Below, piece by piece: positions 11,696 to 21,218 of a stretch of DNA of 64,000 nucleotides. The notes beneath the pieces are model-generated. The model made no database searches. It worked only from the letters and a program-made list of their open reading frames with translations, and was not told the origin of the DNA. Position 1 is the stretch's first letter, and each line of letters starts with the position of its first letter. The position numbers were made by a program, and so were the translations under genes. The DNA comes from Rhynchopus sp. YZ270_cl-10 (lineage: Eukaryota; Euglenozoa; Diplonemea; Diplonemida; Diplonemidae): NCBI GenBank assembly GCA_964035575.1, contig OZ037873.1, forward strand, positions 496,001 to 560,000, in the 5' to 3' direction.

Positions 11696-13378
11696 ATGTC
11701 GAAGCGACACACAGACAGCACATCGGATGAGAACCCACGAAAGGGAAGAAAGCTTTCTGCAGGCGAGGTCTTGGTGGAGGCTGCCAGGAAGGGCGACACC
11801 ACTGCCGTGCGGGCAGGACTTGAGAAGTTCACCTCAGACATTGACAGCAAAACAGTTGCCTTCGATGCTGTGCACGAGGCATGCAGAGGGAACCACGATG
11901 AATGCCTCGCACTGCTTCTTCCGTATGTTGAGACAACGCAGATGGGCTTTGGGATCCTTCTGAGTGAGTGTGTCCACGCAGGCCACACTGCGTGCACAGA
12001 GGTCCTCTTGCAGCATTGGAAGTCGCACTTCGCTAGCAGTTCAGGATCACTTGACGCTGTGAAGTTGTTGGTGGGTGTCACAGATAACGCTGGACACACG
12101 TGTCTGACAGCTGCGGCAACTAATGGACACACCGAGACTGTGCGTTATCTTGTGGGTTTGAAGGAGGTGGAAGTTGATCACACAGATGACGATGACAGCA
12201 CTGCGTTGCATTGGGCAGCGGACAACAACCATGCAGATGTGGTGCAGGTGCTCATTGATGCAGGGGCAGACATTGAAGCAAGGGATGTTGAGGGACGTTC
12301 GCCACTGCTCTGGTCTTGCATTTCAGGATCACTCGATGTTGCGAAGCTGTTGGTGAGAGCAGGTGCCGGAGTGCGTGTCACAAACAACGGAGGACACACG
12401 TGTCTGACGATTGCGGCATCTCATGGACACACCGAGACTGTGCGTTATCTTGTGGGTTTGAAGGAGGTGGAAGTTGATTACACAGATGACGAAGACGCCA
12501 CTGCGTTGCATTGGGCAGCGGACAACAACCATTCAGATGTGGTGCAGGTGCTCATTGATGCAGGGGCAGACATTGAAGCAAGGGATGTTGAGGGACGTTC
12601 GCCTCTGCTCTGGTCTTGCATTTCAGGATCACTTGATGTTGCGAAGCTGTTGGTGAGAGCAGGTGCGGGCGTGTGTGTCACAAACAACGATGGTGGCACG
12701 TATCTGATCTTTGCGGCATGTAATGGACACACCGAGACTGTGCGTTATCTTGTGTGTTTGCCGGAGGTGGAAGTTGATCACACAGCTGACGAAGCCTGCA
12801 CTGCGTTGCATTGGGCAGCGGACAACAACCATGCAGATGTGGTGCAGGTGCTCATTGATGCAGGGGCAGACATTGAGGTACGGGACAACAGTGGGCACTC
12901 GCCACTGCTCTGGTCTTGCATTTCAGGATCACTCGATGTTGTGAAGCTGTTGGTGAGAGCAGGTGCGGGCGTGCGTGTCACAAACAACGGAGGACACACG
13001 TGTTTTACGATTGCGGCATATCATGGACACACCAAGCTTGTGCGTTATTTTATGAGTTTTCCGGATGTGGAAATTGATCACACAGATGACGAAGGCCGCA
13101 CTGCGTTGCATTTGGCAGCACGATACATGCATGCAGATGTGGTGCAGGTGCTCATTGATGCAGGGGCAGACATTGAGGCACGGGACAACAGTGGGTACTC
13201 ACCACTGCTCTGGTCTTGCAGTTCAGGATCGCTCGACACCGTGAAGCTGTTGGTGAGAGCAGGTGCGGGAGTGCGTGTCACAGACAACGAAGGACACACG
13301 TGTCTTGAGATTGCGACATCTAATGGACACACCGAGACTGTGCGTTATCTTATACGTTTGCAGCAGGTGGAATCTTAG
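11696..13378 (+). CDS. ankyrin-repeat protein, family member 1
   Basis: 560 aa. The start is the ATG that begins MSKRH, shared by five members. Residues 2-18 (SKRHTDSTSDENPRKGRK) form a bipartite-type basic nuclear localisation signal. Residues 20-110 are a conserved N-terminal module (LSAGEVLVEAARKG, VHEACRGNHDECLALLL, CVHAGHTACTEVLLQHWK) that is itself ankyrin-like. The rest is ankyrin repeats in groups of three: TALHWAADNNHADVVQVL, SPLLWSCISGSLDVAKLLV and HTCLTIAASHGHTETVRYLV. The three-repeat group recurs every 300 nt (about 12172, 12472, 12772, 13072) almost unchanged. Ankyrin repeats bind proteins; the partner is unknown. The stop falls inside the last group and repeat-like sequence continues after it. 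Confidence 0.85.
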   Translation: MSKRHTDSTSDENPRKGRKLSAGEVLVEAARKGDTTAVRAGLEKFTSDIDSKTVAFDAVHEACRGNHDECLALLLPYVETTQMGFGILLSECVHAGHTACTEVLLQHWKSHFASSSGSLDAVKLLVGVTDNAGHTCLTAAATNGHTETVRYLVGLKEVEVDHTDDDDSTALHWAADNNHADVVQVLIDAGADIEARDVEGRSPLLWSCISGSLDVAKLLVRAGAGVRVTNNGGHTCLTIAASHGHTETVRYLVGLKEVEVDYTDDEDATALHWAADNNHSDVVQVLIDAGADIEARDVEGRSPLLWSCISGSLDVAKLLVRAGAGVCVTNNDGGTYLIFAACNGHTETVRYLVCLPEVEVDHTADEACTALHWAADNNHADVVQVLIDAGADIEVRDNSGHSPLLWSCISGSLDVVKLLVRAGAGVRVTNNGGHTCFTIAAYHGHTKLVRYFMSFPDVEIDHTDDEGRTALHLAARYMHADVVQVLIDAGADIEARDNSGYSPLLWSCSSGSLDTVKLLVRAGAGVRVTDNEGHTCLEIATSNGHTETVRYLIRLQQVES

Positions 13379-14018
13379 TACGCAGATGATGACTAAGGAC
13401 GCCTGCGTTGTGTTGTGCGGTGCATACCCGGCATGCTGATGTGGTGCAGTGCTTGTTGAGCATGGTGCAGCTGAACGGCACCACAGCACTGCAACTGGCG
13501 TAGCATTCTGGCTGCCGTGACTATTTTCGGCACTTAAGCTGAAACACTATTCATGACACTAGGTTCACCACGATTCCCTCAGCTACGACCTGGAATTTGT
13601 TGTGGGTGCGTGAGGGCGAAGGACAGAAGGACTATGGTTACTCTTTGTACAGTCGACAATCGGGCGAGCGTCACCGGTGACAATCTGGGTCCGGGCACCT
13701 TGCCGGGTCACGCGGGTCCGGAGACACCCCACATTACCAGTTGCCCCTGCCGCGCTCCCCCGAACCAACCCAGACAATAAGAAATCTCTACGTCCCCTTT
13801 TTTGCGCTGAATTTGCTTCATGAATTATGGTGATTCTTGAACAGGCGAGTCTCTGGTACATTACTGCACGGATCAGTCTTAGTTTCGTTTTGAAGGTGGC
13901 GACAATTCCTTGAACACATACAAATACATCCCCCAAAACAAAGTAAAATAGAAAAAGGACTCTGACACCTACTGCACAGAGTACTCCTTCTATTTGCTCT
14001 CTGTGAAGGATCCTGTGC
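13190..14018. repeat. segmental duplication, copy 1 (partner 19960-20846)
   Basis: The last ankyrin units of locus 1, its 3' remnant and ~500 nt of downstream DNA are nearly identical to 19960-20846. The match runs to CTCTCTGTGAAGGATCCTGTG in both. The partner has a few small insertions, such as TTTCCCGTTTA near 20675. Confidence 0.85.
13379..13535 (+). pseudogene. ankyrin-repeat remnant after the locus 1 stop
   Basis: Sequence such as GCATGCTGATGTGGTGCAGTG and CTGGCTGCCGTGACTATTTTC matches in-frame codons near the 3' end of the ankyrin gene at 54375-55121 (TALRLAEISGCPDCCRYLC). Here it is out of frame with stops. Locus 1 therefore once ran further and ended with the family's usual C-terminus. 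Confidence 0.7.
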
Positions 14019-14077
14019 GGAGTAATCGTGGCTGATATTCCCATGATAGTAGTCAAAAGTCAAACAAAGGTTATTGA

Positions 14078-14116
14078 GGTGACTAAGCACGAAGGCTTAG
14101 GTCACTCCTGGCAACG
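14078..14116. repeat. GCACGAGAGGC-type short element
   Basis: Reads GGTGACTAAGCACGAAGGCTT then AGGTCACTC. It is a member of the dispersed family best seen at 44096-44212. Confidence 0.6.
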
Positions 14117-14235
14117 TTTATTTATTTCAGAAAAAAACTTTGTATTTGTAAATGTGCTTGAGACCCGCGTGAAAAGTCGCGCATCGCCTTATCACCACCC
14201 CCAGCTTGTTTTCCCTATCTCCCTTGTGCTCCGCA

Positions 14236-14892
14236 TCACTTTCTGCACTTCAGGCAAATGACACCATACCGTCGCTTCTTGTGCCCTTCTGGATGAACGT
14301 TGCTGGAGGAGACCTCTGTATGCTGTTCACGTGCAGTTGCCGAAGACGTCGGTAGTTGGTCGTCGGTGTGTGTGTCCTCCAAATTCATCAAGGCTGCCCC
14401 TACCCTATTCATCGCCCCAGGGAATTTGTGCATTGCATTGAGTGCGGCACCTGGCGAAGGGCTTCCTCCGAAATCGAGCTGTACCGGAGACGCACGATCC
14501 GCTGCTGGAGACGTATCCTGTCGAACAGGGGTTGCAATGGCAGGGGTGCTTGGTCGAGGGGGGGAGTGGTTCTTCCGACCCGTGTGATACAACACGCATT
14601 TGTCGTATACGAGTCCAGTCCCGAACAGATACGTCCTCATCAGGTAAGACCGAAATTCTTTGGGCGTTTTGGTCTCAGTGGCACTGTCGGTCATGTACAC
14701 ACGCTTAACAAAATCTTTGACGTGGCCTTGTGCAAAAGTTTCGAGGTCGTCTATGGGGATGTACAGCTGGGCTGTTGGCTCCTGGTCACCATCCTGTGTC
14801 AGCAGCAAAGCTTCTGATCCTGCATAACACGCAGCGCTGCTTATGGCGAACAGGTTTGCATAAAACCCTTCCCGCCAGTCTGCACTAATACT
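14236..14892 (-). CDS. unidentified protein, likely 3' exon or fragment, minus strand
   Basis: An open frame of 218 codons runs on the minus strand from about 14892 to a stop at 14236. It starts SISADWREGFYANLF with no ATG, so an upstream exon or truncation is likely. An internal start would be TTG at 14808. The protein is hydrophilic, with a compact first half (YIPIDDLETFAQGHVKDFVK, EFRSYLMRTYLFGTGLVYD), a Pro/Ser/Ala/Thr-rich middle, and a C-terminus GHKKRRYGVICLKCRK that recalls a half zinc ribbon. I do not recognise the family; a transposase-derived protein is possible. It is the only plausible minus-strand gene outside the repeat mosaic. A shortened copy lies at 20853-21190, so the segment is duplicated. 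Opposite-strand frames are also open, which lowers certainty. Confidence 0.45.
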   Translation of the reverse strand, partial: SISADWREGFYANLFAISSAACYAGSEALLLTQDGDQEPTAQLYIPIDDLETFAQGHVKDFVKRVYMTDSATETKTPKEFRSYLMRTYLFGTGLVYDKCVLYHTGRKNHSPPRPSTPAIATPVRQDTSPAADRASPVQLDFGGSPSPGAALNAMHKFPGAMNRVGAALMNLEDTHTDDQLPTSSATAREQHTEVSSSNVHPEGHKKRRYGVICLKCRK

Positions 14893-14895
14893 TCA

Positions 14896-15046
14896 CATCT
14901 TCTCCTCAGTGGGACGCATTTGTGTATAAGAAGAGGAGTGGGGATGGGATAGGGAAGCTGCAACGTGGTGTCCTTCTTGTCCTCTTGTCACACCCCACCT
15001 CACAACCTCTGCAGAAAGGGGAGCATCAAAACACAAACACAACACC
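14896..15046 (+). promoter_or_regulatory. 5' leader of ankyrin locus 2, two acceptor-like sites
   Basis: Contains CTTCACATCTTCTCCTCAG (ending 14909), shared with the region before the G-patch gene at 21158-21176, and then the ankyrin family leader ending CACAACCTCTGCAG about 33 nt before the ATG. Either AG could be a splice acceptor for the gene at 15047. Confidence 0.55.
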
Positions 15047-17422
15047 ATGTCGAAGCGACACACAGACAGCACATCGGATGAGAACCCACGAAAGAGAAGA
15101 AAGCTTTCTGCAGGCGAGGTCTTGGTGGAGGCTGCCAGGAAGGGCGAGACCACTGCCGTGCGGGCAGGACTTGGGATGTTCACCCCAGACATTGACAGCA
15201 AAACAGTTGCCTTCAATGCTGTGCACGAGGCATGCAGAGGGAACCACGATGAATGCCTCGCACTGCTTCTTCCGTATGTTGAGACAACGCAGATGGGCTT
15301 TGGGATCCTTCTGAGTGAGTGTGTCCACGCAGACCACACTGCGTGCACAGAGGTCCTCTTGCAGCATTGGAAGTCAGTCTGCAGCAACGTGGCGCATGTC
15401 CCACTCGAGTCGGAGGACAGCAAAGGTCAGACATCAGGTCTCTGTCCAGCCATGTGGTCGGACCCTGCAGTGTGTCAGGTGTTGATTGATGCAGGGGCAG
15501 ACATTGAGACAAAGGATGTTGAGGGACATTCGCCACTGCTCTTGGCTTGCCGTTCAGGATCACTCGATGTTGTGAAGCTGTTGGTGAGAGCAGGTGCGGG
15601 AGTGCGTGTCACAAACAACTATGAACACACGTGTCTGTTGTTTGCGGCGCGTAATGGACACACCGAGACTGTGCGTTATCTTGTGGGTTTGCTGGAGGTG
15701 GAAGTTGATCGCACAGATGACGATGGCAGCGCTGCGTTGCATTGGGCAGCGGACAACCATGCAGATGTGGTGCAGGTGCTCATTGATGCAGGGGCAGACA
15801 TTGAGGTACGGGACCAATTGGAGAGTTCGCCACTGCTCTTGGCTTGCAATTCAGGATCACTCGACACTGTGAAGCTGTTGGTGAGAGCAGGTGCGGGAGT
15901 GCGTGTCACAAACTACGAAGGACACACGTGTCTGACGATTGCGGCATCTCATGGACACACCGAGACGGTGCGTTATCTTGTGGGTTTGCCGGAGGTGGAA
16001 GTCGATCACGCTGATGACGAAGCCTGCACTGCGTTGCATTGGGCAGCGGACAAGAACCATGCAGATGTGGTGCAGGTGCTCATTGATGCAGGGGCAGACA
16101 TTGAGGTACGGGACAACAATGGGTACTCGGCACTGCTCTGGTCTTGCAGTTCAGGATCACTCGATGTTGTGAAGCTGTTGGTGAGAGCAGGTGCGACAGT
16201 GAGAGGAGATAACGAAGGAGACACGTGTCTGACAGTTGCGACAACTAATGGACACACCGAGACTGTGCTTTATCTTGTGGGTTTGAAGGAGGTGGAAGTT
16301 GATCACGCAGATGACGAGAATTGCACTGCGTTGCATTGGGCAGCGGACAACAACCATGCAGATGTGGTGCAGGCGCTCATTGATGCAGGGGCAGACATTG
16401 AGGTACGGGACCACTTGGGGAGTTCGCCACTGCTCTTGGCTTGCAATTCAGGATCACTCGATGTTGTGAAGAAGTTGGTGAGAGCAGGTGTGAGAGTGTG
16501 TGTCACAGACAGTGCAGGAGACACGTGTCTGACGATTGCGGCATATCATGGACACACCGAGACTGTGCGTTATCTTGTGGGTTTGAAGGAGGTGGAAATC
16601 GACCACGCAAGTGAGAACAACCGCACTGCGTTGTGTTGGTCAGTGCATACACAACATGCAGATGTGGTGCAGGTGCTCATTGATGCAGGGGCAGACGTCG
16701 AAGCAAGGGACGACAGCACGCGCTCGCCACTGCTCTGGGCTTGCAGTTCGGGATCACTCGACACTGTGAAGCTGTTGGTGAGAGCAGGTGCGGGAGTGCG
16801 TGTCACAAACCATGATGGAGACACGTGTCTGACGATTGCTGCATCTCATGGACACATCGAGACTGTGCGTTATCTTGTGGGTTTGCCGGAGGTGGAAGTT
16901 GATCACGCAGATGACGAAGGCTGCACTGCGTTGCATTGGGCAGCGGACAACAACCATTCAGATGTGGTGCAGGTGCTCATTGATGCAGGGGCAGACATTG
17001 AGGCAAGGGACAACTTGGGGAGTTCGCCACTGCTCTTGGCTTGCAATTCAGGATCACTCGACGCTGTGAAACTTTTAGTCAGAGCAGGTGCGGGAGTGCG
17101 TGTCACAGACAGTGCAGGAGACACGTGTCTGACGATTGCGGCATATCATGGACACACCGAGACTGTGCGTTATCTTGTGGGTTTGAAGCAGGTTGAAATC
17201 GACCACGCAAGTGAGAACGACCGCACTGCGTTGTGTTGGGCAGTGCACACACAGCATGCAGATGTGGTGCAGGTGCTCATTGATAGGGGGGCAGACGTCG
17301 AACCAAGGTGCAATGACGAGTACTCGCCACTGTCAGTTGCTGCGTCACTCATTGACTTAGTGATTATGAAGAAGCTGCTGAAAGCTGGTGCGAAAGTGAG
17401 AACAGCAGACAGCGGATTGTAG
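15047..17422 (+). CDS. ankyrin-repeat protein, family member 2 (longest)
   Basis: 791 aa. It starts with the family N-terminus and the bipartite basic signal KRHTDSTSDENPRKRRK. After the N-terminal module comes a segment absent from loci 1 and 3 but present in loci 4 and 6 (SVCSNVAHVPLESEDSKGQT, GLCPAMWSDPAVCQVLIDAG). Then follow about 20 ankyrin repeats in 300-nt groups. In-frame codon losses occur (AADNHADVV, GATVRGDNEGDT), so the reading frame has been kept through small deletions. Two units carry the variant IDHASENNRTALCWSVHTQH. The stop interrupts a repeat (TADSGL then stop), and CLHVAH-like codons follow directly, so the C-terminus is truncated relative to its ancestor. Likely a nuclear protein-binding scaffold; the partner is unknown. 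Confidence 0.88.
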   Translation: MSKRHTDSTSDENPRKRRKLSAGEVLVEAARKGETTAVRAGLGMFTPDIDSKTVAFNAVHEACRGNHDECLALLLPYVETTQMGFGILLSECVHADHTACTEVLLQHWKSVCSNVAHVPLESEDSKGQTSGLCPAMWSDPAVCQVLIDAGADIETKDVEGHSPLLLACRSGSLDVVKLLVRAGAGVRVTNNYEHTCLLFAARNGHTETVRYLVGLLEVEVDRTDDDGSAALHWAADNHADVVQVLIDAGADIEVRDQLESSPLLLACNSGSLDTVKLLVRAGAGVRVTNYEGHTCLTIAASHGHTETVRYLVGLPEVEVDHADDEACTALHWAADKNHADVVQVLIDAGADIEVRDNNGYSALLWSCSSGSLDVVKLLVRAGATVRGDNEGDTCLTVATTNGHTETVLYLVGLKEVEVDHADDENCTALHWAADNNHADVVQALIDAGADIEVRDHLGSSPLLLACNSGSLDVVKKLVRAGVRVCVTDSAGDTCLTIAAYHGHTETVRYLVGLKEVEIDHASENNRTALCWSVHTQHADVVQVLIDAGADVEARDDSTRSPLLWACSSGSLDTVKLLVRAGAGVRVTNHDGDTCLTIAASHGHIETVRYLVGLPEVEVDHADDEGCTALHWAADNNHSDVVQVLIDAGADIEARDNLGSSPLLLACNSGSLDAVKLLVRAGAGVRVTDSAGDTCLTIAAYHGHTETVRYLVGLKQVEIDHASENDRTALCWAVHTQHADVVQVLIDRGADVEPRCNDEYSPLSVAASLIDLVIMKKLLKAGAKVRTADSGL

Positions 17423-17861
17423 ACGTGTCTCCACGTTGCACATACTGTATTGCACAGGGGGTCCCGTGCTCAGTACTAGCTGTCCCAAACAGTTAATAGA
17501 GAGACAAAAAGCTCTATGTGCTGAGAAACTAAGCGAGTGTGACCCAGAATATGTTTTCTTCACAAATCGTTACGCCTCACCTTATGTGAGGCACTTTTTG
17601 AGGCATGATGGTGCAAACTGGACAATGTCATTTTCACGTTCATGTCTTGTATGGCTTTAAGTGCTATTTTTTGGGTTTTTGTCAGAAACCAATCTACTGA
17701 AGTTTCAACTTGTGTACGAAGCATTTTGCTTTTGTCTTTTTTACGTTTTCCAAAAGATACCACATAAAAAGAAAGTCGGGAACATTTTTGTTGATCACAA
17801 AATCTAGGCTATCAATTTATTCTATGCATTTGTTGAAATACTATAATACGACGAAGAAGAG
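17423..17861. other. intergenic after ankyrin locus 2
   Basis: Begins with a few remnant ankyrin codons, then AT-rich DNA. A minus-strand open frame of 67 codons (17560-17763) has no recognisable domain. I see no supported gene. Confidence 0.5.
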
Positions 17862-18005
17862 ATGACAGAGGCCCTTCACCGCATGGCTAAGAGAACGCGG
17901 TCTTTTATTTCTTCTGTTTCCTCAGTTTCACATACAACGTGTAAAACCTGTGGTAAGACGGACCACAATACACCTACATGTCCAAAAAAGCGTCGCACAT
18001 CATAA
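17862..18005 (+). CDS. small zinc-knuckle ORF, probable transposase 3' end remnant
   Basis: 47 codons from the ATG. The C-terminus reads CKTCGKTDHNTPTCPKKRR, a CX2CX4HX4C zinc knuckle followed by basic residues. Zinc knuckles of this kind often end Mutator-like (MULE) transposases and also occur in RNA-binding proteins. The stretch before it (YDEEEMTEALHRMAKRTR) is open for only a few codons beyond the ATG. It is more likely the tail of a decayed DNA transposon gene than a working gene. No terminal inverted repeats were found around it. Confidence 0.4.
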   Translation: MTEALHRMAKRTRSFISSVSSVSHTTCKTCGKTDHNTPTCPKKRRTS

Positions 18006-18294
18006 AAAAGACCCCAAAACACCCCCCCAGGGTCCCCAGGCCCCCCAGACCCCCCAAACACCCCTTGTACATGCACCTCGACCTCTCATAGCCTCCCAAC
18101 AGAAATAAAAAAAAATCAAAAATCGTAGTGAAATTTAGGGGAGGGGGGGGTTTACGCATTCACCCAATATTTTTTTATTTTTTTGAGGCACTTTGCACGA
18201 TTTTAGGGTATTGGTGCTCGCAAAACACCCAGCCACTCAAAAACACAAAGTAAAAGGCTATTTTTTTAGGACATTCTTTTATAATTCGTTATGC
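18006..18294. other. intergenic, C-rich and A-rich
   Basis: Contains a C-rich run of CCCCAGGGTCCCCAGGCCCCC type at about 18020-18065, then A-rich DNA. No gene seen. Confidence 0.5.
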
Positions 18295-18425
18295 ATGGGA
18301 CCCCCTACGTTGCATACGGCAGTGCAGAAACAGCGTGCAGGTGCTCGTTGAGCATGGTACGGACACGTCCTTGCGTACCCGGAACGACATCGTTGATGGA
18401 GTTTTGGCAGCGATAAGTCTCACAT
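18295..18425 (+). pseudogene. ankyrin-repeat remnant
   Basis: GTTGCATACGGCAGTGCAG, then GTGCAGGTGCTCGTTGAGCA, then TGGTACGGACACGTCCTTGCG correspond to the terminal ankyrin repeat (TALHLA, VVKVLLEHGADKSLQ) of the 54375-55121 gene, with frame breaks. It is a relic of another family member just upstream of locus 3. Confidence 0.6.
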
Positions 18426-18714
18426 GTAAACGGACTGGATGACTCCCGAAGGATTCTTTGAGAAGGACGAGGAAGCAGATGACATCGACACTGTTCCTGC
18501 CACCAACGAGTTTTCTGGAAGGCTGCCACGGGTTACTCTCTGTCCTGATTGTCAGGTTTCCCGGTGTCAACCCCGAGCAGTCTACAACCCTCCTGAACAG
18601 TGATCCTGCAGGAACCGTTCAGGTACCATGCACGGGCCACGCTATGACACCCCCTTATGATTGACGACTGTTACATCATCCTCATCTGATGAAAAGATGC
18701 TGGCAGTACGCAAC

Positions 18715-18772
18715 CACACCGCACCTCACAACCTCTGCAGAAAGGGTCACATCAAAACACAAACACAACACC
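18715..18772 (+). promoter_or_regulatory. shortened 5' leader of ankyrin locus 3
   Basis: Keeps CACCTCACAACCTCTGCAG and the following AAACACAAACACAACACC up to the ATG. The upstream part of the family leader (GTGTCCTTCTTGTCC) is replaced by unrelated sequence. Confidence 0.6.
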
Positions 18773-20164
18773 ATGTCGAAGCGACACACAGACAGCACAT
18801 CGGATGAGAACCCACGGAAGAGAAGAAAGCTTTCTGCAGGCGAGGTCTTGGTGGAGGCTGCCAGGAAGGGCGAGACCACTGCCGTGCGGGCGGGACTTGA
18901 GAAGTTCACCTCAGACATTGCCAGCAAAACAGTTGCCTTCGATGCTGTGCACGAGGCATGCAGAGGGAACCACGATGAATGCCTCGCACTGCTTCTTCCG
19001 TATGTTGAGACAACGCAGATGGGCTTTGGGATCCTGCTGAGTGAGTGTGTCCACGCAGACCACACTGCGTGCACAGAGGTCCTCTTGCAGCATTGGAAGT
19101 CGCACTTCGCTAGCAGTTCAGGAGCACTCGATGATGTGAAGTTATTGGTGGGTGTCACAGAAAACGCTGGACACACGTGTCTGACAGCTGCGGCAACTAA
19201 TGGACACACCGAGACTGTGCGTTATCTTGTGGGTTTGAAGGAGGTGGAAGTTGATCACACAGATGACGAAGATGGCACTGCGTTGCATTGGGCAGCAGAA
19301 AACAATCATGCAGATGTGGTGCAGGTGCTCATTGATGCAGGGGCAGACATTGAGGTAAGGAACAACGGTGGCAACTCGCCTCTGCACTTCGCGTGCAGTT
19401 CAGGATCACTCGATGTTGTGAAGCTGTTGGTGAGAGCAGGTGCGGGAGTGTGTGTCACAGACAACGATGGAGACACGTGTCTGATGTTTGCGGCATGTAA
19501 TGGACACACCGAGACTGTGCGTTATCTTGTGGGTTTGCCGGAGGTAGAAGTTGATCACGCAGACGGCGAAGGACGCACTGCGTTGCATTTGGTAGCGGGA
19601 TACCATGCAGATGTGGTGCAGGTGCTCATTGATGCAGGGGCAAACATTGAGGCACGGGACAACAGTGGGTACTCGCCACTGCACTTTGCTTGCAGTTCTG
19701 GATCACCTGACTCTGTGAAGATGTTGGTGAGAGCAGGTGCGGGAGTGCGTGTCACAAACAACTATGGAGACACGTGTCTGATTTTTGCGGCTTCTCGTGG
19801 ACACACCGAGATTGTGCGTTATCTTGTGGGTTTGAAGGAGGTGGAAGTTGATCACACAGATGACGAAGATGGCACTGCGTTGCATTGGGCAGCGGACAAC
19901 AACCATGCAGATGTGGTGCAGGTGCTCATTGATGCAGGGGCAAACATTGAGGTAAGGGACAACAATGGGTACTCACCACTGCTCTGGTCTTGCAGTTCAG
20001 GATCACTCGATGTTGCGAAGCTGTTGGTGAGAGCAGGTGCGAGAGTGCGTGTCACAGACAACGGAGGACACACGTGTCTTGAGATTGCGACATCTAATGG
20101 ACACACCGAGACTGTGCGTTATCTTATACGTTTGCAGCAGGTGGAAGTTGATCACAATCCATGA
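18773..20164 (+). CDS. ankyrin-repeat protein, family member 3
   Basis: 463 aa with the MSKRH start, bipartite basic signal and N-terminal module. It goes directly to HFASSSGALDDVKLLVGV like locus 1, lacking the SVCSNVAHVPLE insert of loci 2, 4 and 6. About 10 ankyrin repeats follow, some of the SPLHFACSSGSLD type and some SPLLWSCSSGSLD. It ends VRYLIRLQQVEVDHNP, a few codons beyond the locus 1 stop; the same 3' remnant follows. Its 3' third and downstream flank are part of the duplication shared with 13190-14018. Confidence 0.85.
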   Translation: MSKRHTDSTSDENPRKRRKLSAGEVLVEAARKGETTAVRAGLEKFTSDIASKTVAFDAVHEACRGNHDECLALLLPYVETTQMGFGILLSECVHADHTACTEVLLQHWKSHFASSSGALDDVKLLVGVTENAGHTCLTAAATNGHTETVRYLVGLKEVEVDHTDDEDGTALHWAAENNHADVVQVLIDAGADIEVRNNGGNSPLHFACSSGSLDVVKLLVRAGAGVCVTDNDGDTCLMFAACNGHTETVRYLVGLPEVEVDHADGEGRTALHLVAGYHADVVQVLIDAGANIEARDNSGYSPLHFACSSGSPDSVKMLVRAGAGVRVTNNYGDTCLIFAASRGHTEIVRYLVGLKEVEVDHTDDEDGTALHWAADNNHADVVQVLIDAGANIEVRDNNGYSPLLWSCSSGSLDVAKLLVRAGARVRVTDNGGHTCLEIATSNGHTETVRYLIRLQQVEVDHNP

Positions 20165-20846
20165 ATCTTAGTACCCTGATGATGACTAAGGACGCCTGCG
20201 TTGTGTTGTGCGGTGCATACACGGCATGCTGATGTGGTGCAGTGCTTGTTGAGCATTGTGCAGCTGAACGGCACCACAGCACTGCAACTGGCGTAGCATT
20301 CTGGCTGCCGTGACTATTTTCGGCACTTGAGCTGAAACACTATTCGTGACACCAGGTTCACCACGATTCCCTCAGCTATGACATTGCCATGGAGAACGAC
20401 GACCTGGAATATGTTGTGGATGCGTGAAGGCGAAGGACAGAAGGACTATGGTTACTCTTTGTACAGTCGACAATCGGGCGAGCGTCACCGGTGACAATCT
20501 GGGCCCGGGCACCTTGCCGGGTCACGCGGGCCCGGAGACACCCCACATTAACAGTTGCCCCTGTCGCGCTCCCCGAACCAACCCAGACAATAAGAAATCT
20601 CTACGTTCCTCTTTTTTGCGCTGAATTTGCTTCATGAATTATGGTGATTCTTGAACAGGCGAGTCTCTGGTGTTTCCCGTTTACATTACTGCACGGATCA
20701 GTCTTAGTTTCGTTTTGAAGGTGGCGACAATTCCTTGAACACATACAAATACATCCCCCAAAACAAAGTAAAATAGAAAAAGGACTCTGACACCTACTGC
20801 ACAGAGTACTCCTTCTATTTGCTCTCTGTGAAGGATCCTGTGGGCT
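19960..20846. repeat. segmental duplication, copy 2 (partner 13190-14018)
   Basis: Near-identical to 13190-14018, including the post-stop ankyrin remnant (20165-20335) and the GGACAGAAGGACTATGGTTAC block. It includes an extra TGACATTGCCATGGAGAACGA near 20378 that copy 1 lacks. Confidence 0.85.
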
Positions 20847-20852
20847 CCCTTG

Positions 20853-21190
20853 TGCTCCACGTCACTTTCTGCACTTCAGGCAAATAACACAAAACCGTTA
20901 TTTTGTTAATGTACTGCAATCAAGTAGAAGCGAATCATAAGCAAACTTATTTTTTCCCTCTCCCGTTTTATAGTCTTTTTGAGCATCAAACTAAGAGTAA
21001 CGAATATCTCGACCACGTTTAATGTACCACTGTACACCTGCAGAGGTGTTGTGCACCATCCTGTGTCAGCAGCAAAGCTTCTGATCCTGCATAACCCGCA
21101 GCGCTGCTTATGGCGAACAGGTTTGCATAAAACCCTTCCCGCCAGTCTGCACTAATACTTCACATCTTCTCCTCAGTGGGACGCATTTAG
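20853..21190 (-). pseudogene. deleted copy of the minus-strand gene at 14236-14892
   Basis: Its right part (21053-21188) matches 14788-14923, covering codons for ADWREGFYANLFAISSAA and AGSEALLLTQDG. Its left part (20849-20890) matches the 3' end region 14221-14265 (TTTCTGCACTTCAGGCAAAT). The ~500 nt between are replaced by ~170 nt of unrelated AT-rich DNA, so the copy cannot encode the whole protein. Its right edge supplies sequence just upstream of the G-patch gene. Confidence 0.6.
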
Positions 21191-21218
21191 ATACACCAGG
21201 TACACATTACACAAAACA

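Noticed and set aside
11700-20160. Many minus-strand and shifted open frames across the ankyrin genes (e.g. VVRCPMQRSA, APASMSTCTTS)
   Set aside because: They repeat with the 300-nt unit and are shadows of the ankyrin coding strand.
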